A DNA stretch of 64,000 nt from Synechococcus lacustris (lineage in GTDB: Bacteria > Cyanobacteriota > Cyanobacteriia > PCC-6307 > Cyanobiaceae): the NCBI GenBank assembly GCA_903943975.1, contig CAJAQB010000008.1:124001-188000 (forward strand). The letters run 5' to 3'. A model generated the notes under the pieces. The model was not told where the DNA came from. It searched no databases and worked only from the letters and a program-made list of their open reading frames with translations. A program made the position numbers and the translations under genes. Below are positions 49,437 through 59,900 of the stretch, one piece after another (within the stretch, counting starts at the first letter, position 1; every line of letters starts with the position of its first letter).

Positions 49437-50276
49437 ATGGTGGATTCGGATCTGGTGATTGGTGCCCTGGTGCAAAAACAGGAGTTGCTGGCGGCCTGTG
49501 GCCAGTGGCTCCAGGGGGGGCGCTACCGGCTTAAGCCCATACCCCTGGACCAGCTGCAGGACTGCTGGGAGGGTCTCGATGGCATGTTGATCGAGGCGGA
49601 CGCCCTCGATGCAGCGGGGCTTGAGCGGTTGCGGCGGCAGGGCATGCTCCTGCCGGCGGTGGTGATTGGCGAGGTCACCGGTGGGGTGACCTACCACGAA
49701 GCGGAGATGCATCTGCAGCCGGATCAGCTGGAGCAGTTGCCCTACAACCTCGATGCGGCGGTTTCCCGCTTCCTGCAGCAGCGGCTGCAGCGGCAGAGCA
49801 CCCAGGAGCCGGTGCCCCCTGAGCACTGGAAATTGCCCCAGCGCCTGGAGGGGCGGCTCGGCTACCTGGGGGTGTTCTACAAACGCGACCCGCGCCTGTT
49901 CCTGCGCAACCTCGCCCACGGCGAGCAGCGGGAACTGCTCCAGTCACTGGAACGCAGTTATCGGGATGTGCTGCTCAGTTATTTTCGCGATCCCCCGGCC
50001 GCCAACCAGGCGATCGAGAGCTTTGTGAATACGGCCTTTTTCAGTGACCTGCCGATTCCTAAAGCTGTGGAAATCCACATGAATCTGGTGGATGGCTGGT
50101 CTAAGCAGCTATTGCTGGAGGGCCATAAGAGCGAGTTTATTCAGGATTATCGACTTGCTCTTCTCGATGTGATGGCTCATCTTTGTGAGATGTATCGACG
50201 GTCTATCCCTCCGGATGCTGCCGCTGGTCTTGGCCGCCATAGGGACCACCACAGACGTCAGGCGGAAATGTCATGA
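49437..50276 (+). CDS. kaiA: Circadian clock protein KaiA
   Basis: KaiA binds the KaiC A-loops and stimulates KaiC autophosphorylation. It has 279 residues from ATG 49437 (S. elongatus KaiA is 284): an N-terminal pseudo-receiver domain ([20 protein letters not shown]; the acidic phosphosite is absent) and a C-terminal four-helix KaiC-binding domain ([40 protein letters not shown]). The open frame to 49236 is not coding. The stop overlaps kaiB (ATGA). Prochlorococcus lacks intact kaiA, so this is a true oscillator locus. Confidence 0.96.
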   Translation: MVDSDLVIGALVQKQELLAACGQWLQGGRYRLKPIPLDQLQDCWEGLDGMLIEADALDAAGLERLRRQGMLLPAVVIGEVTGGVTYHEAEMHLQPDQLEQLPYNLDAAVSRFLQQRLQRQSTQEPVPPEHWKLPQRLEGRLGYLGVFYKRDPRLFLRNLAHGEQRELLQSLERSYRDVLLSYFRDPPAANQAIESFVNTAFFSDLPIPKAVEIHMNLVDGWSKQLLLEGHKSEFIQDYRLALLDVMAHLCEMYRRSIPPDAAAGLGRHRDHHRRQAEMS

Positions 50277-50635
50277 GCCCCAGAAAGACCTACATCCTCA
50301 AGCTCTACGTGGCGGGGAACACCCCCAACTCGATGAGGGCCCTCAAGACCCTGAGAAACATTCTTGAGACTGAGTTCCGCGGGGTGTATGCCCTCAAGGT
50401 GATCGACGTGCTCAAGCAGCCCCAGCTGGCTGAGGAAGACAAGATCTTGGCAACGCCTACCCTGGCCAAGATTCTTCCCCCGCCTGTGCGTCGGATTATC
50501 GGTGACCTTTCCGACCGGGAAAGGGTGCTGATTGGTTTGGATCTTCTCTACGAGGAGCTCACTGACGACGACAACGACTACTCCTTTGAAGAGGCTTCTG
50601 ATCAAGAGGTTTCTGATCAAGAGGCTCCTGAATAG
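50273..50635 (+). CDS. kaiB: Circadian clock protein KaiB with acidic C-terminal extension
   Basis: KaiB antagonises KaiA by binding phosphorylated KaiC after a fold switch. The core ([20 protein letters not shown] to [20 protein letters not shown]) matches KaiB. The protein is 120 residues against ~102 in S. elongatus because of an acidic tail with a duplicated [10 protein letters not shown] unit (15-nt DNA repeat). It overlaps kaiA and lies 9 nt before kaiC, so the three genes are one operon. Confidence 0.96.
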   Translation: MSPRKTYILKLYVAGNTPNSMRALKTLRNILETEFRGVYALKVIDVLKQPQLAEEDKILATPTLAKILPPPVRRIIGDLSDRERVLIGLDLLYEELTDDDNDYSFEEASDQEVSDQEAPE

Positions 50636-50644
50636 CCATTTTTT

Positions 50645-52201
50645 ATGATCTCCCCAGCGATGCCAGAAAACAGTTTTGAACCCACGCACCTCAACCAGGT
50701 GCAAAAGCTTGCCACCGGGATCGAGGGGTTTGATGACGTTTGCCATGGGGGGCTGCCGATTGCCCGCTCCACCCTGATCAGCGGTACCTCGGGCACAGGC
50801 AAAACAGTATTTTCCCTACAGTTTCTCCATAACGGCATCAAGAATTTTGATGAGCCGGGAATCTTTGTCACCTTTGAGGAATCCCCCCTCGACATCCTGC
50901 GCAATGCGGCCAGTTTTGGCTGGGATTTGCAGAGCATGGTGGACCAGGACAAGCTATTCATTCTTGACGCCTCCCCAGATCCCGAGGGCCAGGATGTGGC
51001 GGGCTCCTTTGACCTTTCAGGCTTGATCGAGCGCGTTAACTATGCGATTCGCAAGTACAAGGCCAAGCGGGTGGCGATTGATTCGATCACCGCTGTATTC
51101 CAGCAATACGACGCCGTTTCAGTGGTGCGTCGCGAGATCTTTCGTTTGATTGCCAGGCTCAAGGAGATCGGCGTAACCACGGTGATGACCACCGAGCGCA
51201 TTGAGGAATATGGGCCGATCGCCCGCTATGGCGTTGAGGAATTTGTTTCCGACAACGTGGTAATCCTGCGCAATGTGTTGGAGGGGGAGCGGCGGCGGCG
51301 CACCTGCGAGATCCTCAAGCTGCGGGGCACCACCCATATGAAGGGTGAGTTTCCCTTCACGATGGGACCCCATGGCGTCAGCATCTTCCCGCTGGGGGCG
51401 ATGCAACTCACCCAGCGCTCTTCAAATGTGCGCGTTAGCTCTGGGGTGCCCCGCCTCGATGAGATGTGCGGCGGTGGCTTCTTCAAGGATTCGATTATTT
51501 TGGCCACCGGGGCCACCGGCACGGGCAAAACCCTGCTGGTGAGCAAATTTCTCGAAAATGCCTGTGCCAATAAGGAGCGGGCAATTCTATTTGCCTATGA
51601 GGAGTCTCGGGCCCAACTGCTGCGCAATGCCACCAGCTGGGGCATGGACTTCGAGCAGATGGAATCCGACGGGATGCTCAAGATCATCTGTGCCTATCCC
51701 GAATCCACCGGCCTTGAAGATCACCTGCAGATCATCAAAACTGAAATCAGCCAGTTCAAGCCCTCGCGCATGGCGATTGATTCGCTCTCAGCCCTAGCCC
51801 GGGGGGTGAGCCAAAACGCCTTCCGCCAGTTTGTGATCGGCGTGACCGGTTATGCCAAGCAGGAGGAGATTTCCGGCTTCTTCACGAACACCTCTGAGGA
51901 GTTCATGGGTAGCCATTCGATCACTGATTCGCATATCTCCACGATTACCGACACGATCTTGCTGCTCCAGTATGTGGAGATCCGCGGTGAAATGTCTCGG
52001 GCGCTAAATGTGTTCAAGATGCGGGGCTCCTGGCACGACAAAGCCATCCGGGAATTCATGATCACTGGCCATGGGCCGGAGATTAAAGATTCCTTTGCCA
52101 ATTTCGAGCGGATTATCAGTGGCGTTCCCCATCGGATCACCAGCGACGAACGCAGCGAACTTTCACGGATCGTGCGGGGTGTGGGCAGCGATGAGTTCTA
52201 G
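50645..52201 (+). CDS. kaiC: Circadian clock ATPase/kinase KaiC
   Basis: KaiC is the hexameric core of the clock. Its 518 residues have two RecA-like domains. CI carries the P-loop GTSGTGKT (47-54) and catalytic E78-E79; CII carries GATGTGKTLLVSKFLE. The autophosphorylation pair Ser432-Thr433 (SHISTITDT) corresponds to S431/T432 of S. elongatus. The C-terminal tail for KaiA binding is present (DERSELSRIVRGVGSDEF). ATG 50645 or ATG 50660 can start it. It converges with nblS, 15 nt away. Confidence 0.98.
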   Translation: MISPAMPENSFEPTHLNQVQKLATGIEGFDDVCHGGLPIARSTLISGTSGTGKTVFSLQFLHNGIKNFDEPGIFVTFEESPLDILRNAASFGWDLQSMVDQDKLFILDASPDPEGQDVAGSFDLSGLIERVNYAIRKYKAKRVAIDSITAVFQQYDAVSVVRREIFRLIARLKEIGVTTVMTTERIEEYGPIARYGVEEFVSDNVVILRNVLEGERRRRTCEILKLRGTTHMKGEFPFTMGPHGVSIFPLGAMQLTQRSSNVRVSSGVPRLDEMCGGGFFKDSIILATGATGTGKTLLVSKFLENACANKERAILFAYEESRAQLLRNATSWGMDFEQMESDGMLKIICAYPESTGLEDHLQIIKTEISQFKPSRMAIDSLSALARGVSQNAFRQFVIGVTGYAKQEEISGFFTNTSEEFMGSHSITDSHISTITDTILLLQYVEIRGEMSRALNVFKMRGSWHDKAIREFMITGHGPEIKDSFANFERIISGVPHRITSDERSELSRIVRGVGSDEF

Positions 52202-52216
52202 GGGAGGGCGAGGGCT

Positions 52217-54097
52217 TTATACCCCCATCAACGAGGGTTGACGCCTTTCGGCTTTCAAGATCAGTTCATCGTCGTCGGCCTGTTCTAGGGGCAGGTCAAA
52301 CCAGAAGGTGGTGCCTACACCGAGTTCGCTAACAACCTGCACGCGGGAGCCATGCTTTTCAAGGATGCCCCGCACGATTGAAAGACCAAGGCCGGTGCCG
52401 GCTTCAGTGTGCACATTATTCTCCACCCGGTAGAAGCGTTCAAATACCCGGCGGCAATCCTCTTCGCCGATGCCATTACCGGTATCCGCAATTTCCACCC
52501 GCAGCCGTGGTAGCTGAGAGCTGGCATCCTGGGGTTCGAGCGGGCAGCTGTCTGGCCAGGGATAGGCCCGCAACTGCACCACACCACCGGCGGCGGTGAA
52601 TTTGACGGCATTGCCCACCAGATTGTCGAAAACCTGCAGGAGCAAATCCCAATTACCCCTCACCCTTGGTAGTTGCGGGGCCACATCAAGTTCTAGGGTC
52701 ACCCCCTTGTCCTTGGCATTGAGCCGATAGCTGCGCAAGGTTTGTTCCATGGCCGTGGGCAGTTCCAGCGGTTCGAAGTTCCAAACCCGATCGGATTCCA
52801 GTCGGGAGAGATCGAGCACGTCATTAACGAGTCGGGTGAGTCGATCGGTTTCGGCGTTGGCAGTGGCCAGAAACTCCTGCTTCTGTTCATCGGTGAGCTG
52901 ATCGCCCAAGTCGTGGAGAGTTTCCACATAGCTCTTGATGTTGAACAGCGGTGTGCGCAGCTCGTGGGACACATTGCTGATGAAGCGGCTCTGGGCGGCA
53001 TTCAGTTCCACCTCCCGGGTGAGGTCTTGCACTGTTACGGCGATGCCCTTAAGGGTTTCGCCGCTGCCATCGCGCACCGCTTGCAGTACTAGGCGCAGGG
53101 TGCGGGCCGGTTCGCCCATGGCACAGCGCACTTCGGCACTGTCTTTATTGCCGCTTAGCACCGCCTCCAGGGGATCCTGCAGTTCCATGGCCAGGCTGGA
53201 GGGCAGCAGGCTGCCAAGGGCACAGCCCTCCAGGTTGCGGCCTTCCCAGCGAAATAGGCGGCGGGCGGTGGGGTTTGCCAGCACCACCTGGCTCTCCGGA
53301 TCTAGCAACAGGGCGCCATCGGCCATGGTGGCGATCAGGGTCTGTTGTTTCACCTGGGCGGCGGTGAGTTCTTCGATGTTGGCGGCGTCGTAGGCCTGCA
53401 ATCGCGAGGCCATGTCATTGAAGCCCTCCAGTAATTCCCCCAGTTCGCCGCCCACCGGCAGGGAGATGCGGGTGCCGAAATCACCGTCGGCGATTGAACG
53501 CACCCCCCGCAACAGTTCTTTAACGGGGTGGGTGATGGTGAGGGCATTGAAGACTGCCCCAAGAATCACCAGCACCCAAATCGAAACAAATACCGCCACG
53601 GTCACGTCGCGGGTGAGGGCGGCACTGGCCAACACGGCCTCATTGGGGTTGATGCCCAGGGCCACTACCCCCAGGTAGCGGTCGCCGGCCAGCATCGGCA
53701 CAAACACGTCGGTGACTAGGCCATCGGGGGTGAGGTGTTGGCGGATCAGCGGGTTCTGGGTCCGTTCTTTTAGGTCTGGGGGGAGTTCAAGGCGGCGGCT
53801 TACCTGAAGTTCATTGCTGCCATCAACACGACTGATCGGAATGCCTAGATAGATCACCCCCTCGGGGTCGGCATAAAAGATGTAGCGAAGGCTGCGGCTG
53901 GCCCGCCAGAAGTCTTCGGTGACCTGGGCCAGCTCCCGATCGCGGCCTTCCGCTGCCAGGGGGGTGACATTGCTGGCCAGCAGTAGCCCCAGGTCGCGGG
54001 CGTAGCGGGTATCCCCCATGCGGGCCTCCATCTGGATGCCGTTGAGGGAGAAGAAGGTGAGGCCTGTCATCACCAGGCTCACCACCAGGGTGGCCAC
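52217..54097 (-). CDS. nblS: NblS-type sensor histidine kinase
   Basis: NblS (Hik33/Ycf26 group) is the conserved cyanobacterial kinase for high light and stress, acting with RpaB. There are 626 residues from GTG 54097: membrane helix 1, an extracytoplasmic region, helix 2 (TVAVFVSIWVLVILGAVF), HAMP, PAS (ATMADGALLLDPESQVVLAN), HisKA with FISNVSHELRTPLFNIKSYV, and HATPase (NLVGNAVKFTA, DTGNGIG, GTGLGLSI). The frame remains open 40+ codons upstream (QRWWAEFSLQTKLLA), resembling NblS N-termini, but has no ATG/GTG/TTG. CTG 54217 is a possible true start. Confidence 0.92.
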   Translation of the reverse strand: MATLVVSLVMTGLTFFSLNGIQMEARMGDTRYARDLGLLLASNVTPLAAEGRDRELAQVTEDFWRASRSLRYIFYADPEGVIYLGIPISRVDGSNELQVSRRLELPPDLKERTQNPLIRQHLTPDGLVTDVFVPMLAGDRYLGVVALGINPNEAVLASAALTRDVTVAVFVSIWVLVILGAVFNALTITHPVKELLRGVRSIADGDFGTRISLPVGGELGELLEGFNDMASRLQAYDAANIEELTAAQVKQQTLIATMADGALLLDPESQVVLANPTARRLFRWEGRNLEGCALGSLLPSSLAMELQDPLEAVLSGNKDSAEVRCAMGEPARTLRLVLQAVRDGSGETLKGIAVTVQDLTREVELNAAQSRFISNVSHELRTPLFNIKSYVETLHDLGDQLTDEQKQEFLATANAETDRLTRLVNDVLDLSRLESDRVWNFEPLELPTAMEQTLRSYRLNAKDKGVTLELDVAPQLPRVRGNWDLLLQVFDNLVGNAVKFTAAGGVVQLRAYPWPDSCPLEPQDASSQLPRLRVEIADTGNGIGEEDCRRVFERFYRVENNVHTEAGTGLGLSIVRGILEKHGSRVQVVSELGVGTTFWFDLPLEQADDDELILKAERRQPSLMGV

Positions 54098-54423
54098 CGC
54101 CAGCAGTTTGGTTTGCAGGCTGAATTCCGCCCACCAGCGCTGGATGGCCTCCCCGAGGCTGCGGCGTGGGCAGGGAGCTGGGGCGGGGGCCGCAGGGTTT
54201 GGGGTGGCGCTGGTCAGGGGGATTGCAGGGGGAAGTGGCCTCAGCCTAGGGAGCGAGCAAGGCGGTTAAGTGTTTTCAGCTAGTAAGGCTGCTACTACTT
54301 AGATCAAGGCGTAGCTGGCCCCATGCAGCAGCAGACTCATCGTCTTTCCTAGGATACTCTATGGCACTTGCGCCCCTATGATTGTTAATGCTAAAATAAT
54401 ATGCGTAATTTGTAGTTTTGTTG
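54098..54423. other. 326-nt region between nblS and the PhoD-like gene
   Basis: The nblS-proximal half probably encodes the N-terminus of NblS from a non-canonical start (in frame on the minus strand up to a stop at ~54267-54269). The other half turns AT-rich. It holds a possible promoter for the PhoD-like gene, TTGCGC (54368-54373), 18 nt, TAAAAT (54392-54397). I see no RNA gene or repeat. The base-composition change from GC-rich core to AT-rich block happens here. Confidence 0.6.
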
Positions 54424-56823
54424 ATGCCTGCGAAGATTGATGCTGTCTCTTCAGGTGCCTCCACAGCAAATTCGGGTACTTTTTGGGTACATGCTTCAGA
54501 CAGCAGCGCTGTTAATCAAGCAGCAACATTGCGCCTTGAGATCTCAACTAATAAAAATTTCTCTAGTCCGATTTCAAGCCAAAGCATCACAACTAAACCG
54601 GAGGATGGCTTAACTGCCAAGCTAACAATAAACACCCTCACCCCAGGGGTAACTTATTACTACCGATTTTTAGATGCAAGCACTTCGGCTGTTTCCCTGG
54701 ATGGTGTGTTTAAAACAGCACCATCGGCTGATTCAGCGGCAGCTCTGAAATTTGCATTTAGTGGCTGTGCCGATGGCCAGTACGCACCGTTCCCTGCGGT
54801 TAATTGGGAAACAACTAATCCTGGTTACGACTTCTTCATTATGAATGGAGATGCCGCCTATCCAACGGATGCCAATCTGTCTTCTGTTGGGGTTGTAAAT
54901 CCTATAACTGATCCAATTGCGAGTACGCTTACTGGTACTCAAGAGAAATATCTAGCCAATTTATTGCCTGCTGTGAAAGCTGCTGGTGCTACAAGTCAAT
55001 CCTCACTACAAAGCCTCTACCGCTCCCAGGGGCTATATGCTAGTTACGATAATCATGAAACAGGCGACAGCTATCTGGAGGCTGGAGGCGCACCCTTGGC
55101 ATTGCTTAATGATGCTGGGATGAATAATCGAGAAGGAACAGATAATCCCCAGTATTTTGTAAACAGCAATGGCAATCCTTCTGCATCTCTAAATGACTCT
55201 GCCAACTTTAAGGCAGTGATCAAGGCCTGGGGAGATTATATGCCTATTCCCCAAGCGTCTCTAGCATTTGCAGATCCTAATAATAGCGCAGCTATAGAGC
55301 CAGTGCTCTATAGTTCACAGTATTGGGGGAAAGGTGCATTAATAATCAATCTTGATGATAGAAGCTACCGCGATGCAAAAATTACCGATGCCGGCGATAA
55401 AGATGTATCAGTAATTGATCTTAAGGGGGCAGATGATCCCAATCGAACAATTCTCGGCAAAATCCAGCTTGATTGGCTTAAAAACGAATTAAAGCAGGCT
55501 CAGGCTAAGCAAACTACCCAGCAAAATCCGGTATGGAAATTTATAAATATTTCGAGCCCAATTGATGTTGCCGGAGCGCCTGGCAATACCGAAAGCAAGA
55601 CGATCAATGCTGAATACGCCCAAGGAGTTGTAAATGCAAAAAGTTGGTGGGGTAACTATCGCTATGAGAGGAATGAGCTGCTCAAGTATATTGCTGAAAA
55701 CGCAATCACTAATGTTGTATTCCTGGCATCAGATGACCACGAATTTCGCGTAAATGAGCTTACCTATGATCCAACATTGACAACTGGTGCCACTGCCAAC
55801 GTTTCCCTGGCCAATATGAAGGTTGTACCAGGTGCCTTTTCGGTAGTTGCTGGGCCTTTAGGGGCCACCCGTGCCGATAACTTTGCCGCTACTGCAAATA
55901 ATTTCTCCACATCTATTACGCTTGATCCGCGGTATGGAGATCCCATAACCTATGCCGGCGGATTTCAGCAGTTATCTACTGAATTGGCTAAAAATCAATT
56001 GCTAAGCAATGTCAATCCTATTGGGCTTGAAAAGCAGTTCCCAGGCTTGCTTTCGCTAAATCGCCATATTAATTTGTTTACCGATGCAACCGCTGCTACC
56101 ACGACGACTTATAAGGCCAACAAAGACCTACCTAACCCCGTGGATTTTTGGTCACCACAAACATTTAATATTGCCGAGTTAAGCCTCTCTAGTCAAGGGG
56201 ATTTGACCGTAGCAGCAAAGGGAATAACCGCCTATAAGCCAACTAATAGTACCTCTACAAAGTCGGCAAATATAGCTGTCCCTACAAGCGTGCCTAGTTC
56301 AATTCTTGATTTTACCATTAGCGGACAGAAGCTCTCGGATTTCAAGCTAGAAACCACTCCATTAAAGCGTTTTTATAATTCCAACTCCGGTGATCATGTA
56401 TGGACCAATGATCAAGCGGAGATTGATAAAATAACAGGAGCTTCTGCCCTTAAGTCTGGCTATGTGGAAGAAACCTATGATAAGATCACGCTCTGGAATC
56501 AATCTGCAGCATTAGCGGCCAATAATAATGATTTTTCAAAATTGTATCGCCTATACAATGGGGCTAAAAGTGATCATCTTTACACTTCTTCCCTGGTGGA
56601 AAAAGACAATGCCACAAAGAATCTCGGCTATGTAGACGAGGGTGCAATCGGTGCCGCCTGCTTGGTGAAGGCCTCCGCTGATGCCATGGGATTGAGTGGC
56701 ATTGCAAGGTTTCTAAATAATACAACAAATCAGCATCATTTTGTATTGGATCAATCACCAGAGTTTACGGCGCTAGCTGGCAATGCAAGCTTTAAAAATG
56801 AGGGAATTGTATGCTGGCTCTAG
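54424..56823 (+). CDS. PhoD-like metallophosphatase with C-terminal DUF5648-like repeats
   Basis: This 799-residue protein starts at ATG 54424 (two TTG codons precede it). An N-terminal fibronectin-like PhoD_N domain (~20-100, TPGVTYYYRFLDAS) comes first. A calcineurin-like PhoD core (~105-480) follows, with FSGCADGQ, FIMNGDAAYP, ASYDNHETGD and FLASDDHEFRVNEL as metal-site segments. The last ~155 residues hold three lectin-like repeats (RFYNSNSGDHVWTND, RLYNGAKSDHLYTSS, RFLNNTTNQHHFVLD). There is no Sec/Tat signal peptide. It is probably a surface or type I-secreted phosphatase; whether it is active is unknown. Codon usage is AT-richer than the core genes. Confidence 0.82.
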   Translation: MPAKIDAVSSGASTANSGTFWVHASDSSAVNQAATLRLEISTNKNFSSPISSQSITTKPEDGLTAKLTINTLTPGVTYYYRFLDASTSAVSLDGVFKTAPSADSAAALKFAFSGCADGQYAPFPAVNWETTNPGYDFFIMNGDAAYPTDANLSSVGVVNPITDPIASTLTGTQEKYLANLLPAVKAAGATSQSSLQSLYRSQGLYASYDNHETGDSYLEAGGAPLALLNDAGMNNREGTDNPQYFVNSNGNPSASLNDSANFKAVIKAWGDYMPIPQASLAFADPNNSAAIEPVLYSSQYWGKGALIINLDDRSYRDAKITDAGDKDVSVIDLKGADDPNRTILGKIQLDWLKNELKQAQAKQTTQQNPVWKFINISSPIDVAGAPGNTESKTINAEYAQGVVNAKSWWGNYRYERNELLKYIAENAITNVVFLASDDHEFRVNELTYDPTLTTGATANVSLANMKVVPGAFSVVAGPLGATRADNFAATANNFSTSITLDPRYGDPITYAGGFQQLSTELAKNQLLSNVNPIGLEKQFPGLLSLNRHINLFTDATAATTTTYKANKDLPNPVDFWSPQTFNIAELSLSSQGDLTVAAKGITAYKPTNSTSTKSANIAVPTSVPSSILDFTISGQKLSDFKLETTPLKRFYNSNSGDHVWTNDQAEIDKITGASALKSGYVEETYDKITLWNQSAALAANNNDFSKLYRLYNGAKSDHLYTSSLVEKDNATKNLGYVDEGAIGAACLVKASADAMGLSGIARFLNNTTNQHHFVLDQSPEFTALAGNASFKNEGIVCWL

Positions 56824-56867
56824 ACACATATATCATCATGACTGGTTTGGCTTGCTTCACATCCCTA

Positions 56868-56896
56868 TTGCCCTGGCCCGGCAATTGTACTATAAT
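56868..56896 (+). promoter_or_regulatory. Sigma-70-type promoter for the giant repeat protein
   Basis: TTGCCC (56868-56873), a 17-nt spacer and a perfect TATAAT (56891-56896) lie 36 nt before the GTG start of the 2,170-residue gene, in the 109-nt gap behind the PhoD-like gene. No Shine-Dalgarno sequence is evident before the GTG. Confidence 0.75.
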
Positions 56897-56932
56897 GGAC
56901 TGCGTTAAAACGATTTTAGTCTTGGTTTAGTT

Positions 56933-59900
56933 GTGACTCTGCCTACTAAAATCTCGTTTCCAGTTGATCTAAATCTAGGCATAGCCAATCTGTTGGTTGA
57001 CGATATTACATGGAATCTCGATGATTCAGGTGCTACTCCTTCGTCAATTTTATTAGATGGCAAGCAATTAGATGGTTGGCTTGGAACGGCAACAGGAATC
57101 ACAATTGATTTTGCTGGTGCATTAAAAGGAATTCAGTTAATAGGGGGGGCAAAATCAGGGATCAATTTATTCGATAGCGATTACAATGGGTTGGTAGATT
57201 CTTTTTATGTGGATCAAAGTATAATTGAGATTCCGGTTGTTCAATTGGGCCCTTTGCGGATTGAAAATGTTTCTTTTGAGCTTAATAAGTTTACCAACCT
57301 TGTTGATTTTGGCGCAGGGAAAAATCTTCCCTTCGCTGGTTCAATCAAGCTTAGTGCTGATCGGAATACCCTTGATATGGGTGATTTGCTACAGCTAGTA
57401 TCGGACAAGTTTAGTGGTGACTTTAATCTGAACACCGGAGATCTTGTCACTTCACTGGCAAGTTTAACAGGAACTTTGGGCTCATCAGCAGCACCTTTGC
57501 TTTCCTTCTCAGCTAGCAATGTTTCATCCACAATCAAAGGGCTGGCCACAGCAAATCAGGATGTACAGATTGATCTTGGAAAGCTCTCCGCTAGCCTGAA
57601 TCCCCTGGCAATTGGGAATAGTATGCCTCGGGCAACTATTGATCAACTAGTAGTAGAGTCAGGTGAAAATATAAATTTTGATAGCATAACCGTTGATTTT
57701 CCTGAAGGATATGACCTTTCGATCTTCGGCCTGGCTGAGTTAATTCCGCTAAGTTTAAAGAGTGGCAAGCTTAGTTTTGCTAAAAAGACAGATCAAACCC
57801 TAGACCCAGAGCAGCCGATACTATCTGTACAGGCGGTTATGAATACAGCTCTTTTAAAAGCAAAGCTAGCTACGATTCTGCAATCTCCCAAGCTCGACCT
57901 TAAAGTTGAGCGAATAGATTCAGCTGGCAAAAGGCAACAAATTACTGCTGCTGATAATCTTTCGCTGACAGTAAAGCGTGTGGCAAACCAATGGAAGACA
58001 GTTGCTAGTGATATATATGCAATAAACTTGAGTGATCTGGTTATTCCATTGCAGGGCGAGAGTGACCCAGAAGTAAGTGCCTCACTCTATTTGCCGGCCA
58101 TTGACGACAAAGGCAGCGCATTGGCTTTGCCGCAATTCATTACCGAAGCAGCTAAAAAAGATGGGTACTCTATTCCTAGCGGTACTCAGGTTTTGGCATC
58201 CATACAGGGTACGTATAGCAATGCTTCCATCTTTACCAGTACAACTGGAATCGCTTGGCTTTCCGGCAGTCTCCAGCAGCAACAGAATGTCAGCACATAT
58301 TCCTTCTTAGGTCAAGCTAATCTTTCAGCTCAATTAGATTACGGAAATCAATTCAAGGCAACTGGGTCAGTTCAAGCTAATTTAGCCCTTAATCTTAATT
58401 CCACAATAAATCAAGGTAAATCCCAAGAGATCACTGGATTGCCATCAATTAAGCTTGATTTTGGCGGGGCTCAGCTAAGTGATATATTGCTCAAGTTTGA
58501 TGCTTTTGATCTCTGCCTAGAGTATCTCGATTGGTATCCCAAGGATAAGAATCGCTCCCAGGAAATTGGAGGAGTCAAGATTTCAGGCCTTGTCGCCCAA
58601 GCCAAAGGCTTAAAAATAGATTTTAAGAAGGCACTTAATGGTGTTTCAGCCACCAGTGGTGTCAATCAATCCGGTGCAGATATTTTCTTATTTGATATTG
58701 ATCAAAATGGCAGTGTTGATGGCTTTTATCTTGATCAGGCAAGCATCAATGTTGCCTCTATCAAGACTGACTCGTTAACAATTGATAATGCTGTGATTTC
58801 CTTGAAAGGCTTATCTAACTTGGCAGCTCTGTCTGCAGATAAGTCTCAATCTCTTAGTGGTAAGGTTCAACTCTCTGCTGATCAAGCGGCTTTAGGTAAA
58901 TCCAAGGATTTGAATCTTATGGCGAAAGATTTTAAAGCTGATTATCTGTTAACTAGCGGTGCCCTTGCCGCTTCTGTTGGAAGCATTGGGGGCAGTTTGT
59001 CGGTAGACAGTCAACCTCTTCTGACTATTAGTACTTCTACTGATAATACTCAAAATCGAGTAAATCTAAATATAAACCCTAAAGCAGGCAACGATGAAGC
59101 ACTCGTAAGCATCCCTTCTCTTTCCGCAACATTTCAGGCTCTGACTGTTAACAAGCTAAGCCCCAGTGTGATAATTAATAATTTCAAGATCCAACAGGAT
59201 TACGATCTCGAGCTAGATGATCTTAAACTGATTTTACCAAAGGATTATCTGTCATCTGCGCTCGGATTGGCTGGTATTCTGCCTTTCCAAGTTACTAGTG
59301 GCAGCCTTACTTTCTCAAAACGCGCTGATGGCTCGATCGATAGCACTCAGCCGTCAGTAACAGTTGCTGGAACTATTGATATTGCTATGTTGGAGAAGCA
59401 ATTACGTGCATTGGTTCACTCTGCTGATCTTTCAGTATCGGTTTCCAGCTATGACCGTAGCGGCAAGCTAACTCCTTTGACAAATCAAACTATAACAGCA
59501 AAGCTTATACAGAAAGATTCAAAATGGATTCTGGTGGATTCCCCTGGTTTTGAGCTAACTATTGGAAATTTGCCCCTACGCTTTGCCACAGGCGCTAACC
59601 CAGTGGCGGTTACTTCTATATTGACGCTCCCAGCAATTGATGCCCAAGGTAAGTTGCAGTCATTGCCGGATAATTTAATTAGCCAATATCAATCGCTAAG
59701 CCAGGCTGCTTCAAATAGCAACCCCCAAGTCCTAGCCCAATTTAGTGGCAGCTATAAAGGTGACTCAGTTGTGAAATCTGCTAATGGTGCGGCTTGGTTG
59801 GCTGGAAGTTTAGATTTTAAGGATGGGATATCAACTCTTATCCTTGATGGGGCTGCAAATCTTTCCTCCAGCCTCGATTTTGGCAGTGGTAATAGCTTTA

